Assembly: GCF_026230105.1 (NCBI RefSeq)
Contig: NC_079484.1
Location: 4,479,805 to 4,543,804 of the forward strand
From: Diorhabda sublineata
Lineage: Eukaryota; Arthropoda; Insecta; Coleoptera; Chrysomelidae
Reading direction: 5' to 3'
Length of the DNA stretch: 64,000 nucleotides
The notes beneath the pieces are model-generated. The model ran no database searches, was not told the origin of the DNA, and worked only from the letters and a program-made list of their open reading frames with translations. The position numbers were made by a program, and so were the translations under genes. Below are positions 1 to 12,202 of this stretch, in pieces; the first letter of the stretch is position 1, and each line of letters opens with the position of its first letter.

Positions 1-802
1 AATTATTAATCCCTCAGTTTGCTAAATGAATTGTTTTCTAAAAAGAAAGTTGGTGGATTGAGTTATTTAATTATATCATTTTCCACATACAGAAAATGTC
101 AATATTATAATATTGGTGTCATTTATACATTTCTATATTCGAGGAGTGATTAAAAAAGATGCTTTTAGCTCTTTCATGAGACAGTACAGTAATAATTATA
201 GTGAGTTAGGAGAGTGTGGATAGACAAGACTTTTGACGAGAGAAAAAGTGCATTATATTGATGGGATACATTTACCCATATCGTTATGATCATTTAAAAT
301 GCGTATTCACTTGGGATATCAACAAAAAGGATGCAAGTATAATTAAAAAATAACGTTAACTCATAAACTTATCAGTAAGTCAGTATTTTTCTTACCATTA
401 CTTATTATAATTAAATAACTAAATTTACCAACATGCTTTTTAAAAACAGGCTTTTTCATAAAGATGATACCTTAATCGAGTTGAAGTTGACAATCTACAA
501 ACCTGACAGAAATATGAAATACACACAATTTATAGTGATGATAAACTTAATTGATGAATTTAGAGTTTATAGTAATAAATAAGTAATTGATAATGAAGTG
601 CCGCTGTGATAAGGGATGTTTTGGATCAGTTTTTGTTACATTCATCTTATTGCGTGGTTTCCTTTGGCGTGGACCGCCCCCGCTACCCGTACTACCGTCG
701 AATCAGTACGTGTGCGCCGTTTAAAGTCACCGCACGCTTTTGTTTCGTTGCTTATTATTGTAAGCATAAAATAAATATTATTACAGTTTTACAAGCGGAA
801 GT
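1..802. other. AT-rich intergenic DNA, no gene seen
   Basis: No coding exon, RNA gene or clear repeat is recognisable. A GC-richer patch at about 660-730 lies just upstream of the hAT-like coding remnant and is probably the 5' part of that element; I could not define a terminal inverted repeat. Confidence 0.4.
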
Positions 803-2301
803 AATGAAGAAAAAGCACAAAATTGTTCGTGGAAAATATGACCTAACCCAAAATATCTTGTGTACGAAGAAACTTTAGATAATAAATCTATGGTGCCCCC
901 TAAACTAATACGACATTTAACCATCAAACACTCATCAGTAGCCCAAAAAGACAAAACGTATTTTCAACGTTGGAAGGATCAATCGAAGAAGCAGGTAAAT
1001 CTCATGAGTTCGTCTTTCGAAACATCATACAAAGCACAAAGAACAAGCTACGTGATGGCTAACACGTTAATTTAAGCAAAAAAGCGAAACTCTCTTACTG
1101 AAACTGTAGTTTTACCTGTCTGCAAAGAGATTGTCAAGATAATGTTAAGCCAAGAAGCGGTTAAAGAAAATGAAAAAAATACCTGCATCGGCAGAAACTA
1201 TTTCACGTCGAATTAATGACATATCTAACGATATTAAATCAACGTTTATTGAAAAATTGAGAGTATTTGGAGATCAGTGGTTACGCGCATCTCAGCTCAA
1301 TTGTTAGATACATTGAAGGATGTGAATTAAAAGAAAACTTTTTATTTTGTTTGCCACTGTCCAACCATATAACTGGTGAAGAAATATTTGAAATAAACGA
1401 ATATTTTAATGAAAATAATTTGGATTGGAGTAACTGTATAAGTGTTTGCTCAAACGGGGCAGCAGATATAACAGAAGAGGTTAAAGGCTCTATGACTAAG
1501 GTTGCTGAAAAAAATCCTGATATTGAAAAACAGCATTGTGTTTTCCACAGGAAAGCTCTTATGACGAAGTCTTTGCCAGAGAAACTATTATACGTTCTTC
1601 AAGAAATTATCAAAATCGTAATTTTACATCAAGTCGCCACCGCTGAAATCCCTTTCAGTCTTTTTACTGCAGTATGTCAATAAATGGGGGCAGATCATCA
1701 GTCACTTTGTTTCATACAGAAACACGATGGATTTCTCGCGGGAAAGTACTTATGAGTTAAAAAATGAGACTGAGTAGAAGTATGGTTTGCAAAATTTGCA
1801 TATCTATATATTTGCTCACTTAAACGAACTTAATAAAAAAATGCAAGGCAGAAATTCCAATATTTTAACATCGTTGGATAAAATTGAAAGCTTTCGCGCT
1901 AAATTGAAACTATGGATCAGTCTCGCTACCAATTGTAATAATGAAATGTTCCCGAATGTTATGGCAGCTGATCCGGGAAAAATAATTCAGTCTTTGATAG
2001 TCCAACACTTAAAACTTCTTACAGAGAAAATAAATTTCTATTTCCCCAAGATTGATCTGCAACCTATGGACCCCGAGGGCATTCTTTTTGGACACTTACC
2101 AATAAATGAGCGAGAAGAACTGAAAAATTAATATCCTCTGCTTTCTAAGCATGCTTTTGCAATACTTTTGCCATTTGCAACGACCTATTTATGAGAATTA
2201 GGATCGTCGACTCTTGCCACAATAAAAACCAAAAATAGAGAACACCTCAGAACGATCGACGAATAGATTAGAGCAGCTTTGTCAACTATTACTCCAAATT
2301 A
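803..2301 (+). mobile_element. Broken hAT-type (ZBED5-like) transposase
   Basis: This is a decayed transposase of the hAT superfamily, of the kind annotated in animals as ZBED5/SCAND3-like. Reading across several frames gives the family order. A degenerate BED-finger region ends in 'KLIRHLTIKH' near 910-935. It is followed by a 'KIPASAETISRRINDIS' block near 1165-1220 and the catalytic-core block 'WSNCISVCSNGAADI' near 1430-1470. Next come 'KQHCVFHRKALMTKSLPEK', a 'LNELNKKMQGRNSNILTSLD' block near 1815-1875, and a C-terminal dimerisation-like region (ATTYL, then TIKTKNREHL) near 2180-2240. The frame changes at least four times and stops interrupt it, so no functional protein is made. The usual catalytic Asp of the 'TDGA' motif reads Asn (SNGA). 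Confidence 0.75.
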
Positions 2302-3256
2302 AACAGACTCATGTTTCGAATTGAATACCTTTTTTATAATTCAAACTTTACGTTTGTTGATTAATAATAAATATTGTTTCGATGATTAATTAATAAATTT
2401 CGATTAATTTTTCTTATAAAGTTTTTTTGTTTGTGGTACACCTTTAAAAATTTACTCTTTCCTAGTTGTACCTAGGCCACTTTGAAATGAATCAGTCATG
2501 GAGCGGTAAAAATCTTTCTCAATTAATTATAAAGCTTGTCACTATTACTACCAAGGTCACTAATAAAATTATGATGTTTTTAATCTATTTAATAAACATT
2601 TCCTTGGGAATTCGATAGGCTGAAGCAATCTTTGAAATAGTTCTGTTGTGGGGTTTCCTAATGTAGCTATTTATAGGTTCAAAACATTGTAAGTGCTAGT
2701 CAAATGAAAAAGCTAGAAATACTATAACACCCAATGGTTTTTCTGGGAAACAGCGGATCAATATTTTATTTATTTATTTATTATGGATTTATATTGAAGA
2801 TACTGGCAGTTTGACCGTTGCCAACGTCGCCGAATTAGGCTGAAGAGAGTCGGGGGATAATACAGTGCTATTAAAATTACGAACAAAACAAAAAATCGAG
2901 TATCCAGACACATCGGTGGCGCTATTCAGCATCTCCATCACATTATCTAGGCCACGTTAAAATCAACACTGTTGTTTTTGAATCTAGAGATGCGCCTTAC
3001 TAAATTTTATTATTTAACAACGTACCGTAATTGAAAATAAGATATTTTACGAGATTTATCTCATACTAATGTAAAAACAAACAAGTTCTATAACCGCGTA
3101 AGTCAAAAATGAAACTTTTCAGGAAAGCAAAAACACTGTATGGGTTTAAAAATCGCCATCATAATACACATATTCTTTTTTTGAAAATATATGAACCATG
3201 TTGTCTAGAGGTGCGTCTTCCGATTCCCGTATCTACTGCATTATTCCAACTCCTGT
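2302..3256. other. Non-coding DNA
   Basis: AT-rich sequence with no supported exon. The first part may be the 3' flank of the hAT-like element. A short run of TTTA repeats is present near 2766-2785. Confidence 0.35.
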
Positions 3257-3370
3257 TAATGGCTGCATTGTTGCCAGTTCGCTATCACTAGCTTCTGTAA
3301 GTCCTTATTTGCATCTAGCCATTTTCTACGTGGACGCCCTCTTCTTCTTTTTGTGCCTTCTTCACTTGCT
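3257..3370 (-). mobile_element. Non-LTR retrotransposon C-terminal tail
   Basis: The minus strand reads 'KRRRGRPRRKWLDANKDL' followed by 'QKLVIANWQQ' and a stop. An Arg-rich GRPRR.W.D...DL....NW stretch is the usual carboxyl end of endonuclease/reverse-transcriptase proteins of insect non-LTR elements. Only this tail is recognisable; the reverse-transcriptase core is absent or decayed. Confidence 0.5.
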
Positions 3371-3859
3371 AAGCTCTCACCATAGGTTGTACAACTATTC
3401 TGTGGATTCTTAACTTCGCTACCTTCGAATTATCTTTGGACCTAAATAGGTTTCCTAGAGCTCCAGCTGTTTCATTGTCTCTTGCCAAACTTTTGTCGAA
3501 TTCTTCAATTTCGTATTATTCACTTGCTACCGTATCTTCCAGGTATTCAAACTCTTGTATTGAACCGGAACTCCTTATTTTGATCTGTTGTGATTTTTAA
3601 ATGGTTTAATTTTCTAGAATTGTAAACTGTAGTATTTGTATGGGATATCACGTTATTTTCATTTGAAAACTGACGCTTCTGAAAGGAAACTGCTCCATCT
3701 ATGGCTCGTGAACTCAACTATCGAAATTATAGACCCAACTAACTATAGATTTATCAAAATAATCTAGAATGATTTCTCAACATCATATCCATATTGATTT
3801 GGATCTCATATCTCTACATAAATTTTTGATAAATAACTAAGACCTTGGTATAAAAAATT

Positions 3860-4359
3860 CCCTCAACGATAAGAAACGTTCTGGTCGGTCTACTGAAATT
3901 GATGATGACCAAATCATAGTCATAATTGAAGAGGATCGTCATACATCTATTCGAGATGTATTGCTCACAACAATTGAAAAACTGAAAGCATCAGTTCTGA
4001 TGTTTGCTGTACACAATTAATGAAATTGGATGAAGCAATGTTATGGTATAGTGTTCCACCATGATAATACAAGGCCTCACACATCTTCGGCAACTCGTAG
4101 GAAGCTATTGAAGCTTGGCTGGGAAGTGATTGCACATCCCTCATACAGCCCTGATCTTACACTAGCTGATTACTATTTATTTCGAAGTTTGCAGAGTTCT
4201 TTGATTGGTTAAACTGTCACAATTAACGATGACCTTCAATCGCACCTGGGACAGCTGTTTGCTGATAAGGACTGGAAATTTTATGAGCGCAGAATCATGA
4301 AGCTGAAAGAAAGATGGCAAAAGGTCATTGAAAAAAATGTAAAGTATATAATTGATTGA
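3860..4359 (+). mobile_element. Degenerate mariner transposase
   Basis: This is a remnant of a mariner (Tc1/mariner superfamily, DD34D) transposase. An upstream piece reads 'NDKKRSGRSTEIDDDQI', the end of the helix-turn-helix region. The catalytic piece at 4030-4212 reads 'VFHHDNTRPHTSSATRRKLL' and then 'HPSYSPDLTLADYYLF', giving the second and third catalytic Asp contexts. After an in-frame stop the C-terminus continues as 'DKDWKFYERRIMKLKERWQK', ending at a stop at 4357-4359. Roughly half of the expected ~345 residues is missing and the frame is broken. Confidence 0.85.
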
Positions 4360-5379
4360 AAACTATTATTTAAAAAAAAGTTATTTAGATTGAGATTATC
4401 GGATAAATGTATAATTTCGGAATAGAGTTCGATCTTTTTAAAGAAGCTTCATAGCAGACCGAAAGATATCAGTGCCGTGACTTCTTGTGTGATTCTAGTG
4501 AAGAATTAATATTTTACTTGGTGATATTCTGATAATTCCGATTTGTTATATATGAGTCAAACCCATCTCTAGTTTTGGGCGAATATTAAGCTACTGGAAA
4601 TTGGTCTGTTGGAGAGTGAGAATTTAGAATAAAATCGTGCGCGCTTATTGAACCCCAAAGCAGCTGTTTGTTTTTGTTTAAGGTTCACAAACGCCTGTCA
4701 ATTTCTTTTTAAGGATGACATAAACAGTTATTTATGAACGGAATGTTATGTGGGCAATAATCTGAGATTATGTCGACGCAATTTCAGAAAATAAAATAGA
4801 TATACGGATTTATAAATGTAATCTGAAAATATTCTCTTTTTTATTCATGTCCTATTTTTTTCACTACCAGCCTAAAACGTTTCCACAAGTATCCCAATAC
4901 TTGGGGTAGAATATTTCATTTTGAAATATCAATCGATTATATTTTTCTTGTGTAATTTGGATAAGTGTTTTGAAGCGACTAGATTGAAAAATTACAAAAC
5001 ATTCTAAATGTTTTCAAAAATTTTATCTGTACAGAACAAAATAAAAAAGTTTGGACTGGCTAAAAGCCCTGTGTATTCAAGATTACATAGGATTTTTTTA
5101 ATAACTACCTATTTGCTAATAAAGACTACCTGAAAATTTTGTCTCATTTTGCATTTAGAATGTAGGTGGTCCAAGTTGTCTATTCCTAACAGTTTAGATA
5201 AGCTGCAGCTTGCAAAGTTCAGTGTGCAGTCTATTGTGAATTTTAGTTCTAGTAGAAAACGTGGAAGAGCCGTGTAAACGCCAAAAAATTTTTTCCTTCG
5301 GCAGTTAACGAAAGAACCTTTATATTAAATTGTATTTAATCATTTAGAAACAAAAATTTATGTAAAAATATTAACTTCA
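4360..5379. other. Non-coding DNA
   Basis: AT-rich sequence between transposon fossils. I see no exon, RNA gene or convincing repeat. Confidence 0.35.
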
Positions 5380-5646
5380 CAGTAGAATTAGTTAGTAGTA
5401 CGCTTGGTGTTGGGAAATCTACGATATACAAAGTTTCAAACAACACGCAAAGCTTTAGGAAAACCAAAATTTCAAATAGAAAAGCATTTGTGAAAAAAGC
5501 TTCGAAGGAACATGAGTCGAAGCACTATAAAAAAAGTAGGTTTTCGCTGGAAAAATCATGCCAGAAATCGATATTGTAATGTGGAGAAAAAATTATCTAA
5601 GAATTATAAAAGAAATAAGAAGCCAAATAACAAATATATTATTTAG
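5380..5646 (+). mobile_element. DDE-transposase fossil, N-terminal region
   Basis: The upstream part reads as a helix-turn-helix ('LGVGKSTIYKVS' near 5400-5440). After a frame change a stretch from about 5520 reads 'STIKKVGFRWKNHARNRYCN' and continues Lys-rich to a stop at 5644-5646. A small helix-turn-helix followed by a 'GFRWKK.NNR' block and a basic linker is typical of a group of insect Tc1/IS630-like DDE proteins just before the first catalytic Asp. No catalytic residues remain. Confidence 0.4.
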
Positions 5647-5859
5647 ATTAAATTTTGGCAAGATGAAATTGTTACAAGCTAGAGACAGGCTTTTTTTTAA
5701 CAAATAATAGATCTTCCACAACCAAGTGGAAGAAGATTTACAAAATTATTCAAAAACATGAAATTGATGAAGACGTAGTAGTTGTATATATGTAGGTATG
5801 TAGATATCGGTGTATCATATACACTACGAACCAAAGGATTTATTGTGTCCCCCTTTCTG

Positions 5860-6335
5860 GGGAACACAGTGTTCACAACTGATCTGTTAATCCCAATCCT
5901 TTTAGAAAGTCCAGAATGTCGGATGTCTGTAGCTGCCACAGATCTTCGTCTTCTATTTCATACGCTCCCAAGAGTACTGCTCTGGAGTTCCGTTTTAGTA
6001 ATTCGTACTTAAAGAGAAAGTGGACAGAGGTAGCATCTTTAGATGTCTATCGAAGCAACAGTGATCTAAAAGACTCCTGTTGGTATTCGTAGATTGTTCT
6101 TACTTAGGATGATACATTCAGCAGATCTTCTCTGGTTATATTTACCCAGGAAAGTCTTTGACAGTCTTAGCTCCTATAGGTTGTCCCGATAATAGGTTTT
6201 GCTCCTATCTACCTTCTTTTCCAAAGCTTTTTCAATTGCTTATCAGCTATTTCATTTCCCTCCCAATCCGGGTACATTGTAGTTAACTTTATTTTTCTTG
6301 CCTACCTCGTTTAACTTTTCTATGCAATTCCAAAT
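5860..6335 (-). mobile_element. Decayed non-LTR retrotransposon RNase H tail
   Basis: On the minus strand, with one frameshift, the region reads 'NYNVPG' then 'WEGNEIADKQLKKLW', matching the end of the RNase H domain of jockey/CR1-type elements (consensus VPGH.G..GNE.AD). It continues with 'ILSKNNLRIPTGVF', 'ITVASIDI' in one frame or 'HCCFDRHLKML' in the next, and finally 'AYEIEDEDLWQLQTSDILDF'. This order (RNase H, then a TGHC..L...L motif, then an acidic tail) is that of the 3' end of such elements. Several stops and frameshifts make it non-functional. Confidence 0.55.
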
Positions 6336-9300
6336 TATGTTATGATATTGGTGCTTGAGTTTCAAGAAAAAATCCTGGGAAAAAACCATAAATCATACTA
6401 TTAAAAAAGAAGAGAAAATGTGAAAGTTGGACAATGTTACTGATGGAATGATCTATCTACTGTTTCTATCTGCTGTTTATAGAATATACTCGAGATATAA
6501 CTTGAAAAAATATTTCAAATTCGAGGGATACGCTTATAAACTACGAATGCTTTATTATTTGAATATGCTCTTATTAATAAAAATTAACTATAGTGATGTA
6601 ATAATTAAAGACAGAACTCCACGATTTGTTACATGCCTGTTCCAACATCTCTGCTCAACTCTGGAGTATCCTAATATATCCAGATTAGGAAGAGATTTAA
6701 AACCAATCCTTCGATCAACGTTATGCATAAACGGTTATCTTAAGCTAGGTTAAAATTAAAACTAAATTAAAATTAACATCAAACTAAAAGTTTTATATTA
6801 TAAATATTCTGTATGGATCCTTTTTGTCATACAAATGTGGAAAGCTCCTGATACTGTCTATCAGTGTTTCATCGTGTAAAGGACATTTCTGACTTTTAGA
6901 AATTGGATTAGGATGTTGTAGATAAAACATTACCACCAATACAGACTGACCTGACGTATTCTGTGCTCATAACGTCACAAAATTAAGGAGTTAAACTAAA
7001 AAGAAAAAAGTTGTCGAAGTCGTTAATTTTGATTCAAATTCACTGTTAACCAAATCCATGAACTACAGTAGCATTTCAGTGTCTTTCAGCTACTGATTTA
7101 ATAATATTGAGGAAATAATTTAAGACCTTATTGAGTTTCAGCTTGGTAACTATGATTTGTTGTTAAGAAAAGTTACAGTATACAAATCTAATAACAGGAT
7201 TTGAGGTTATGTCTAAACTACATATTATTTAATTTCAGAAACTAAAACAGGGAAATGTCATTCGTTTTATTTTTTTGAAAAGCTGCTCTGTTTAGCGTAA
7301 AATGTGGTGGTTTAAAATTATATTTTACAGGTTTCTAACTGGTTAATATTATAAATGCCACAACCCACATTTAAACTACTATTCCTGTTCAATATGAATG
7401 GATTGATTTATTTGCTAGATATATTTTATAACGATTCAATTAAACAGAAACACAATAATATCAAAGTGATTTACAGGTAGTTAAAAGTAATCAAAACAAA
7501 TATTGAACGTTTCCCATTTCTTTATTTAGAGAGATTATCAAAAACAAACTATCAGATTTACAACGTGCGTTACTCATCGTGATGTCGATTTTTGGATACT
7601 GAGTCATCGGTCAAATATGAGAAAGTTTTTACGTTTAGATTTTGTTTAAATTGTCTGGATGGCTGGTGCTTAATTGACGTAATTCATTCATTACTTCAAA
7701 CATGGTACTGTAGATTCAACATAACGCTCTGGTTTTATAGGTTATGTTGTTTTAATATTCCTTACCAAAAAATCATACTCGTTATAATTATGAAGCTAAA
7801 TGAAAATTCTTTTTACTAATATACCCGGTGGCTTTAAGTATCGCTGTGTGCTGTAAAATTTCGTCATGAAGTTTTCTTTAATTTCCACAAGAATGTTTAA
7901 AAAATATTTTCGATAGCTGAAACAATATTGTGTGTCTCGTTGAGCATCCACCTAGATAAATCCACGGATGGATGCGTAGCAGGACCCCCTGTCATTCTGA
8001 CAGTTCCTCATCTTGTTTCCCCTACTAGTTTCACGCGTAGCTTCCTTCCTATCCCCCTAGTTCTACTTGTCCTCGATGTATAACTCATCGCTGAAGTATG
8101 GAGTTATCGTGTTGGAAAAGGGGTCCAATTATGAGTTGACTCGAGTTTTTTGTTTTTGTATTTTTTACTAACCTAACTTAACCTATTGATTCAATTGTCT
8201 CTCGTGTTGCTTGTAGTCCTCTTAGGTGTACTTCGTGAGCTCCCTTAGTTCCCAGCTTTACGTTCGACTTTGCGTTGGCTAGGGCCTGAAAGTTGATGAT
8301 GACGATGCGTGCAATTATGCCAATACTTTCAAATGAAACTTTAAGGAATAAAATCCGATGGATATTGGTATACTAATCTAGATTTACATTGATTCAACTT
8401 AGCAATAGAATACATAGTGAGGAAAATTCATAATTTAAGGTCAAGTGGTGGACAGAATTATGGTTTTACCAGTTGCAAAAGATCATCAAACTATACATAT
8501 ATCATTGATTGGTGTTTATATTAATCAAAAATTACAAACTAAAGATTATTATTGTCTTCCTGCAATTGTTAGCAGTGAACCAAATGCAGTTTTTATCATT
8601 TCAGGAAAAGAAAATAACTGATAAGACGATTTTTTTGTCATGTTCAAATAATAAACATATAACATTGCATAATAAGAGAAATATTATTGTTAATGTTTAC
8701 AATGTAATTACAAGGATATTATCAAAATACAAAATAAATATTATGCTACACTTATTTTATATAAAAGAATCTATTTGCTCGATCCAAACTGGGTTTTTCA
8801 GAAGCTATTTTGTTTTAAATTGGATCGAAATTTCCAAAAATGGTATTGCAGGAGATCAAAACCGCTTAAATCTCGAACAATTGGCACCGCGGGCGTACTC
8901 CTTACATCAAAATTTATACCTTCAAAGCCCCAATTTAATTACCAGTATTTAGGAAAACTTCGTTATCTTTTGCGGCCACTTCTATCTTGAAGCTTCGCCG
9001 TATTCTAATTCAATTTTGGAGTTCTGAGAAACACTTCGTCCATACACGGGCTAACTCACCAAAATTATGCCAACGGGGGTAATTTTATTTAAAATAAACT
9101 ACAGAGGGCGTCTGATAAGTAAGTCGGCCTCAATATAAACATGTCTTAACTAGTTAAGACTAGTTTCTAATTCTAAGAAAAGTACAATTGTTTGATAAAC
9201 TTTTGTTTTATTCAGAAGAATAAATGTTAAATAAATGATAAATGTTTTGCTCTTGGCATCTTCTTCAAACTACTATAGGTAGTAGCAGTTTCCTGCGAAC

Positions 9301-10716
9301 ACGCCACATCGGCAAACTAATATTTAAGTCTTCAACCTAACCTACAAAATCTCTATATATGACAGGTACGCTTGCGCACAAGTTGCCATTGATAGAGTGC
9401 TTAAAAGTTATTTCGGCTTAAGGGCTCTTTTTTTTAATCGATGGTTAGTTGCTCATATTTCTCAGAAATGAAGACAAAAGTTTATCGGCTTTAATGCATA
9501 ACAAAATTCCTGGTGTTAACCGTATATTTATCATTTTTGATTTGCATACGATGTCTAAATACAAAGGATGTCATGAAGATGGTTGTTTTTTGTGTTTTTT
9601 TAGTAAATATACCCATAATTTCAGATTAGAAATACCAACTATGGCGAATGCGACAATTTTCTTCTGATAGATCTATTCGTAAAGTTGTCTCTATTAAAAG
9701 TAGAAGCAAATAAAGTATTAGGGAATTATGACGTCTTTTAAGTATAGGTGTACACTCACCAAACCTAAACTAACCTAACCACCACTCTCCCTATCTCCAT
9801 TATTACCGCAATTCCCTAATATTTAATTCGGGGCATATTTTAGGATCGCCGTTTTGGTTAGTTTCATTATCTGCTTAAATTTACACATGTGAAAGTTTTT
9901 TTCGGAACGTCTCTTTATGGCATGTACACCGATCTAAAAATCTAAGTATCTCATAAACCATAAATATTATCGAGCTAAACAAAGAGTATCTGAGCCATGA
10001 GCCACCCCTGGACTTCAGATAGCGGCGTAGAATTATTTAGTTCATCCAACACAGTTCATGGACGTAAGTAATCATCCATATTTTGTACATTTACATTTTT
10101 CGAATTGTAAATAAACAAATGTCGAGGATAATCTTACTCGTGAGCATGCGACGTGCTAAAGCATTGTTCCCTCAAGTCCACCGATGGATTTACCAGCAGG
10201 CTGAGTAGGCTGCAGCTGTAGCTGTAGTATGGAGAAAACGATTTCTACATAAATAGAAGCCAAGAAAAGCTAAATGCTTCATCTCTTCGTGATTTGAATA
10301 TTTGTGAACTGAGGTATCGAATTTTGAAGGTCAGTAGAGGCGGCTAAAGATGATTAGCCAACAGTCAGCGGATCTGTAAATCCGCCACTGCTTAAGTCAA
10401 CTCCACAGTAGTGGAATGTTTGGCACTGTGCTTTATCAATAGTTAACAAAAACTAATTTCACCGGGAACTGCGTTTAAAAGTGAAGAGCAATCCTTTTTC
10501 TCTAACAATCATTATACTGACTTTGATGACGTTATTTAGTAGCTGCTTGATGCAGTCTCAGCGAGTTCAGATTTCGTAATAAAATAACTGTGAACCAATT
10601 TTAAATTTAATATAGTGTAATGGCATTCCTGGAACATTTAATTCATCACAAAATAAATTAATAAAATTGACGTTTTCTAGCTCATTAGTCATTGTATCAA
10701 TTGACATGTAAATTTT
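6336..10716. other. Long gene-free stretch
   Basis: About 4.4 kb with no exon I can support. Open frames at 6427-6753, 8509-8952 and 9449-9667 lack recognisable domains and are AT-driven. Short CCTAA-type runs occur near 8169-8185 and 9762-9780. The stretch near 10180-10220 shares a 'cagcctactcagcctgctg'-like block (on its minus strand) with 14435-14465, suggesting fragments of one dispersed repeat. Confidence 0.35.
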
Positions 10717-11063
10717 CCCTTCCGTTTTTTCCGTGGCTCTTATAGAAACAGATCAGAATGAAAATTTTTTCCGTGTCTATAAATCGTCTAAATTTTAAAA
10801 CTAACCTAACCTAACCTAACTTAATCATAAAATTTTTGTATAATTCGTTCCAAATGAATGAAAAAAATATATTGGGATTAGAAATGGCATAGAGATTTCA
10901 TTTGTAGGTGGATGGTATTTATCCGTGGACAGTATTCATGCGTGAGTTAAAGCTTATTCACGGCTGAAATTAAAGAAACGGATAAAGCTTTATTCGGCTC
11001 ATTTCTTAAAAATGTCCGTGTCTCTATGGTTGAAATTAGAGTCACGGATTTTCCGTGGAGGGT
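10717..11063. mobile_element. Candidate MITE with imperfect inverted ends
   Basis: The left end (about 10717-10745) and the reverse complement of the right end (about 11034-11063) share the pattern CCCT, then a T/A-rich run, then TCCGTG, then CTC and AT-rich bases. This gives imperfect inverted arms of roughly 27 bp around a ~345 bp body. There is no coding capacity. The body contains four perfect CTAAC units (10801-10820). A target-site duplication is not obvious. Confidence 0.35.
10801..10820. repeat. (CTAAC)4 microsatellite, TTAGG-like
   Basis: Four perfect tandem copies of CTAAC, a permutation of CCTAA, the complement of the insect telomere unit TTAGG. It is too short to be a telomere and lies inside the candidate MITE. 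Confidence 0.8.
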
Positions 11064-12202
11064 GCCAATAGACAATTCGTATTAAAAAACTCTATAAGCC
11101 CCCTCTTAGACATTACTCTTCAAAGGTATTGAGACCAAAATTTTTTTTCTAAAATTTCAGTAAAGTAACTAGAAATTCTGTAATTTTCGTGCACTAACAA
11201 CTAACTATTGGGTATTTTTTCAATAGTTCTGTTACATTATACTGGGGTGAAATTATCAATCCTTACTTTAATTGATATCTTAAAAAAAAAGTTAAGAACA
11301 ACTATTATAAAATCGTTAATTCTGTAATAGCTACGAAGTATCAATATTAATGTTGAAAACTTAACCTTGAAGTATTTAGAGGGTTGCGTGAGGGTTTATT
11401 AGCGCTTTTCACATTAAAGTATCTTTCTAACAATGAATATAAAGTGGTTGGTAAATATTTAGTTAACTATATATGGTTAACTACGTACAGATAAGCATCG
11501 TTGCCGATGAAAACGAAAGTTGAACATAAATTTATTTGTAACTGGGAAATGTCTAGATAAATAATTCAATCAGGGTAAAATATGTTACGTCAGTGTAATA
11601 AAATAGAATTTTTTTTTAGATTCTTATTTCATAGACCTTTTTATACGTACTTGTTGCTGGATTGTCTTGATTTCGAGTCTCTTCGGAATGAAAATTAGGT
11701 TTTATAACAAGTAAAAAGTTTTTCGACGTTTCGACCTATTTCGTTCTTTTTCAATTCCCATTCTCGCGAATATATAATCGCAAAGTTTTCCCTTTTTCTG
11801 CAGTAGCTTTTCTTTTATCGATTACCGCAGGAGGTATTGCGAAGAACCGTAATATAATTCGTTATTAAGTTTTGAAGAAAACAGAAAGTTTTTTTCGAAA
11901 TTATCAATGTTTAAATAACTACTATATTTTCAAGAACCATGCAACATTTTCAACGCTTTTGTTATATACAATTCACTGATTTCGATGACCTAACAGTTAT
12001 TTTTTTGTCTAATTAAGTACATTCGAATTTAATAAAGATAATCAGATATTTAGATCGAATTATTGCATTTTAATCGGTCTTTGACCAGAATTAAATGTAA
12101 TCGCTTAAAGTAGGGCGAAATCGAGGCCAAAAAGTCAGTTACAAACGTACAGGTGAAATAATAAAAGTATGTTGAACAAATCTTACAAAATCATTTAATC
12201 TA
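11064..12202. other. Non-coding DNA
   Basis: AT-rich intergenic sequence with no recognised coding or structural feature. It ends at the TA target dinucleotide of the mariner copy beginning at 12203. Confidence 0.35.

Noticed and set aside
6427..6753. 108-residue plus-strand open frame
   Set aside because: It starts in a TTG context, has an AT-biased composition, no domain and no supporting splice or poly(A) context.
8509..8990. 147- and 71-residue overlapping open frames
   Set aside because: Overlapping frames in AT-rich DNA, without recognisable motifs.
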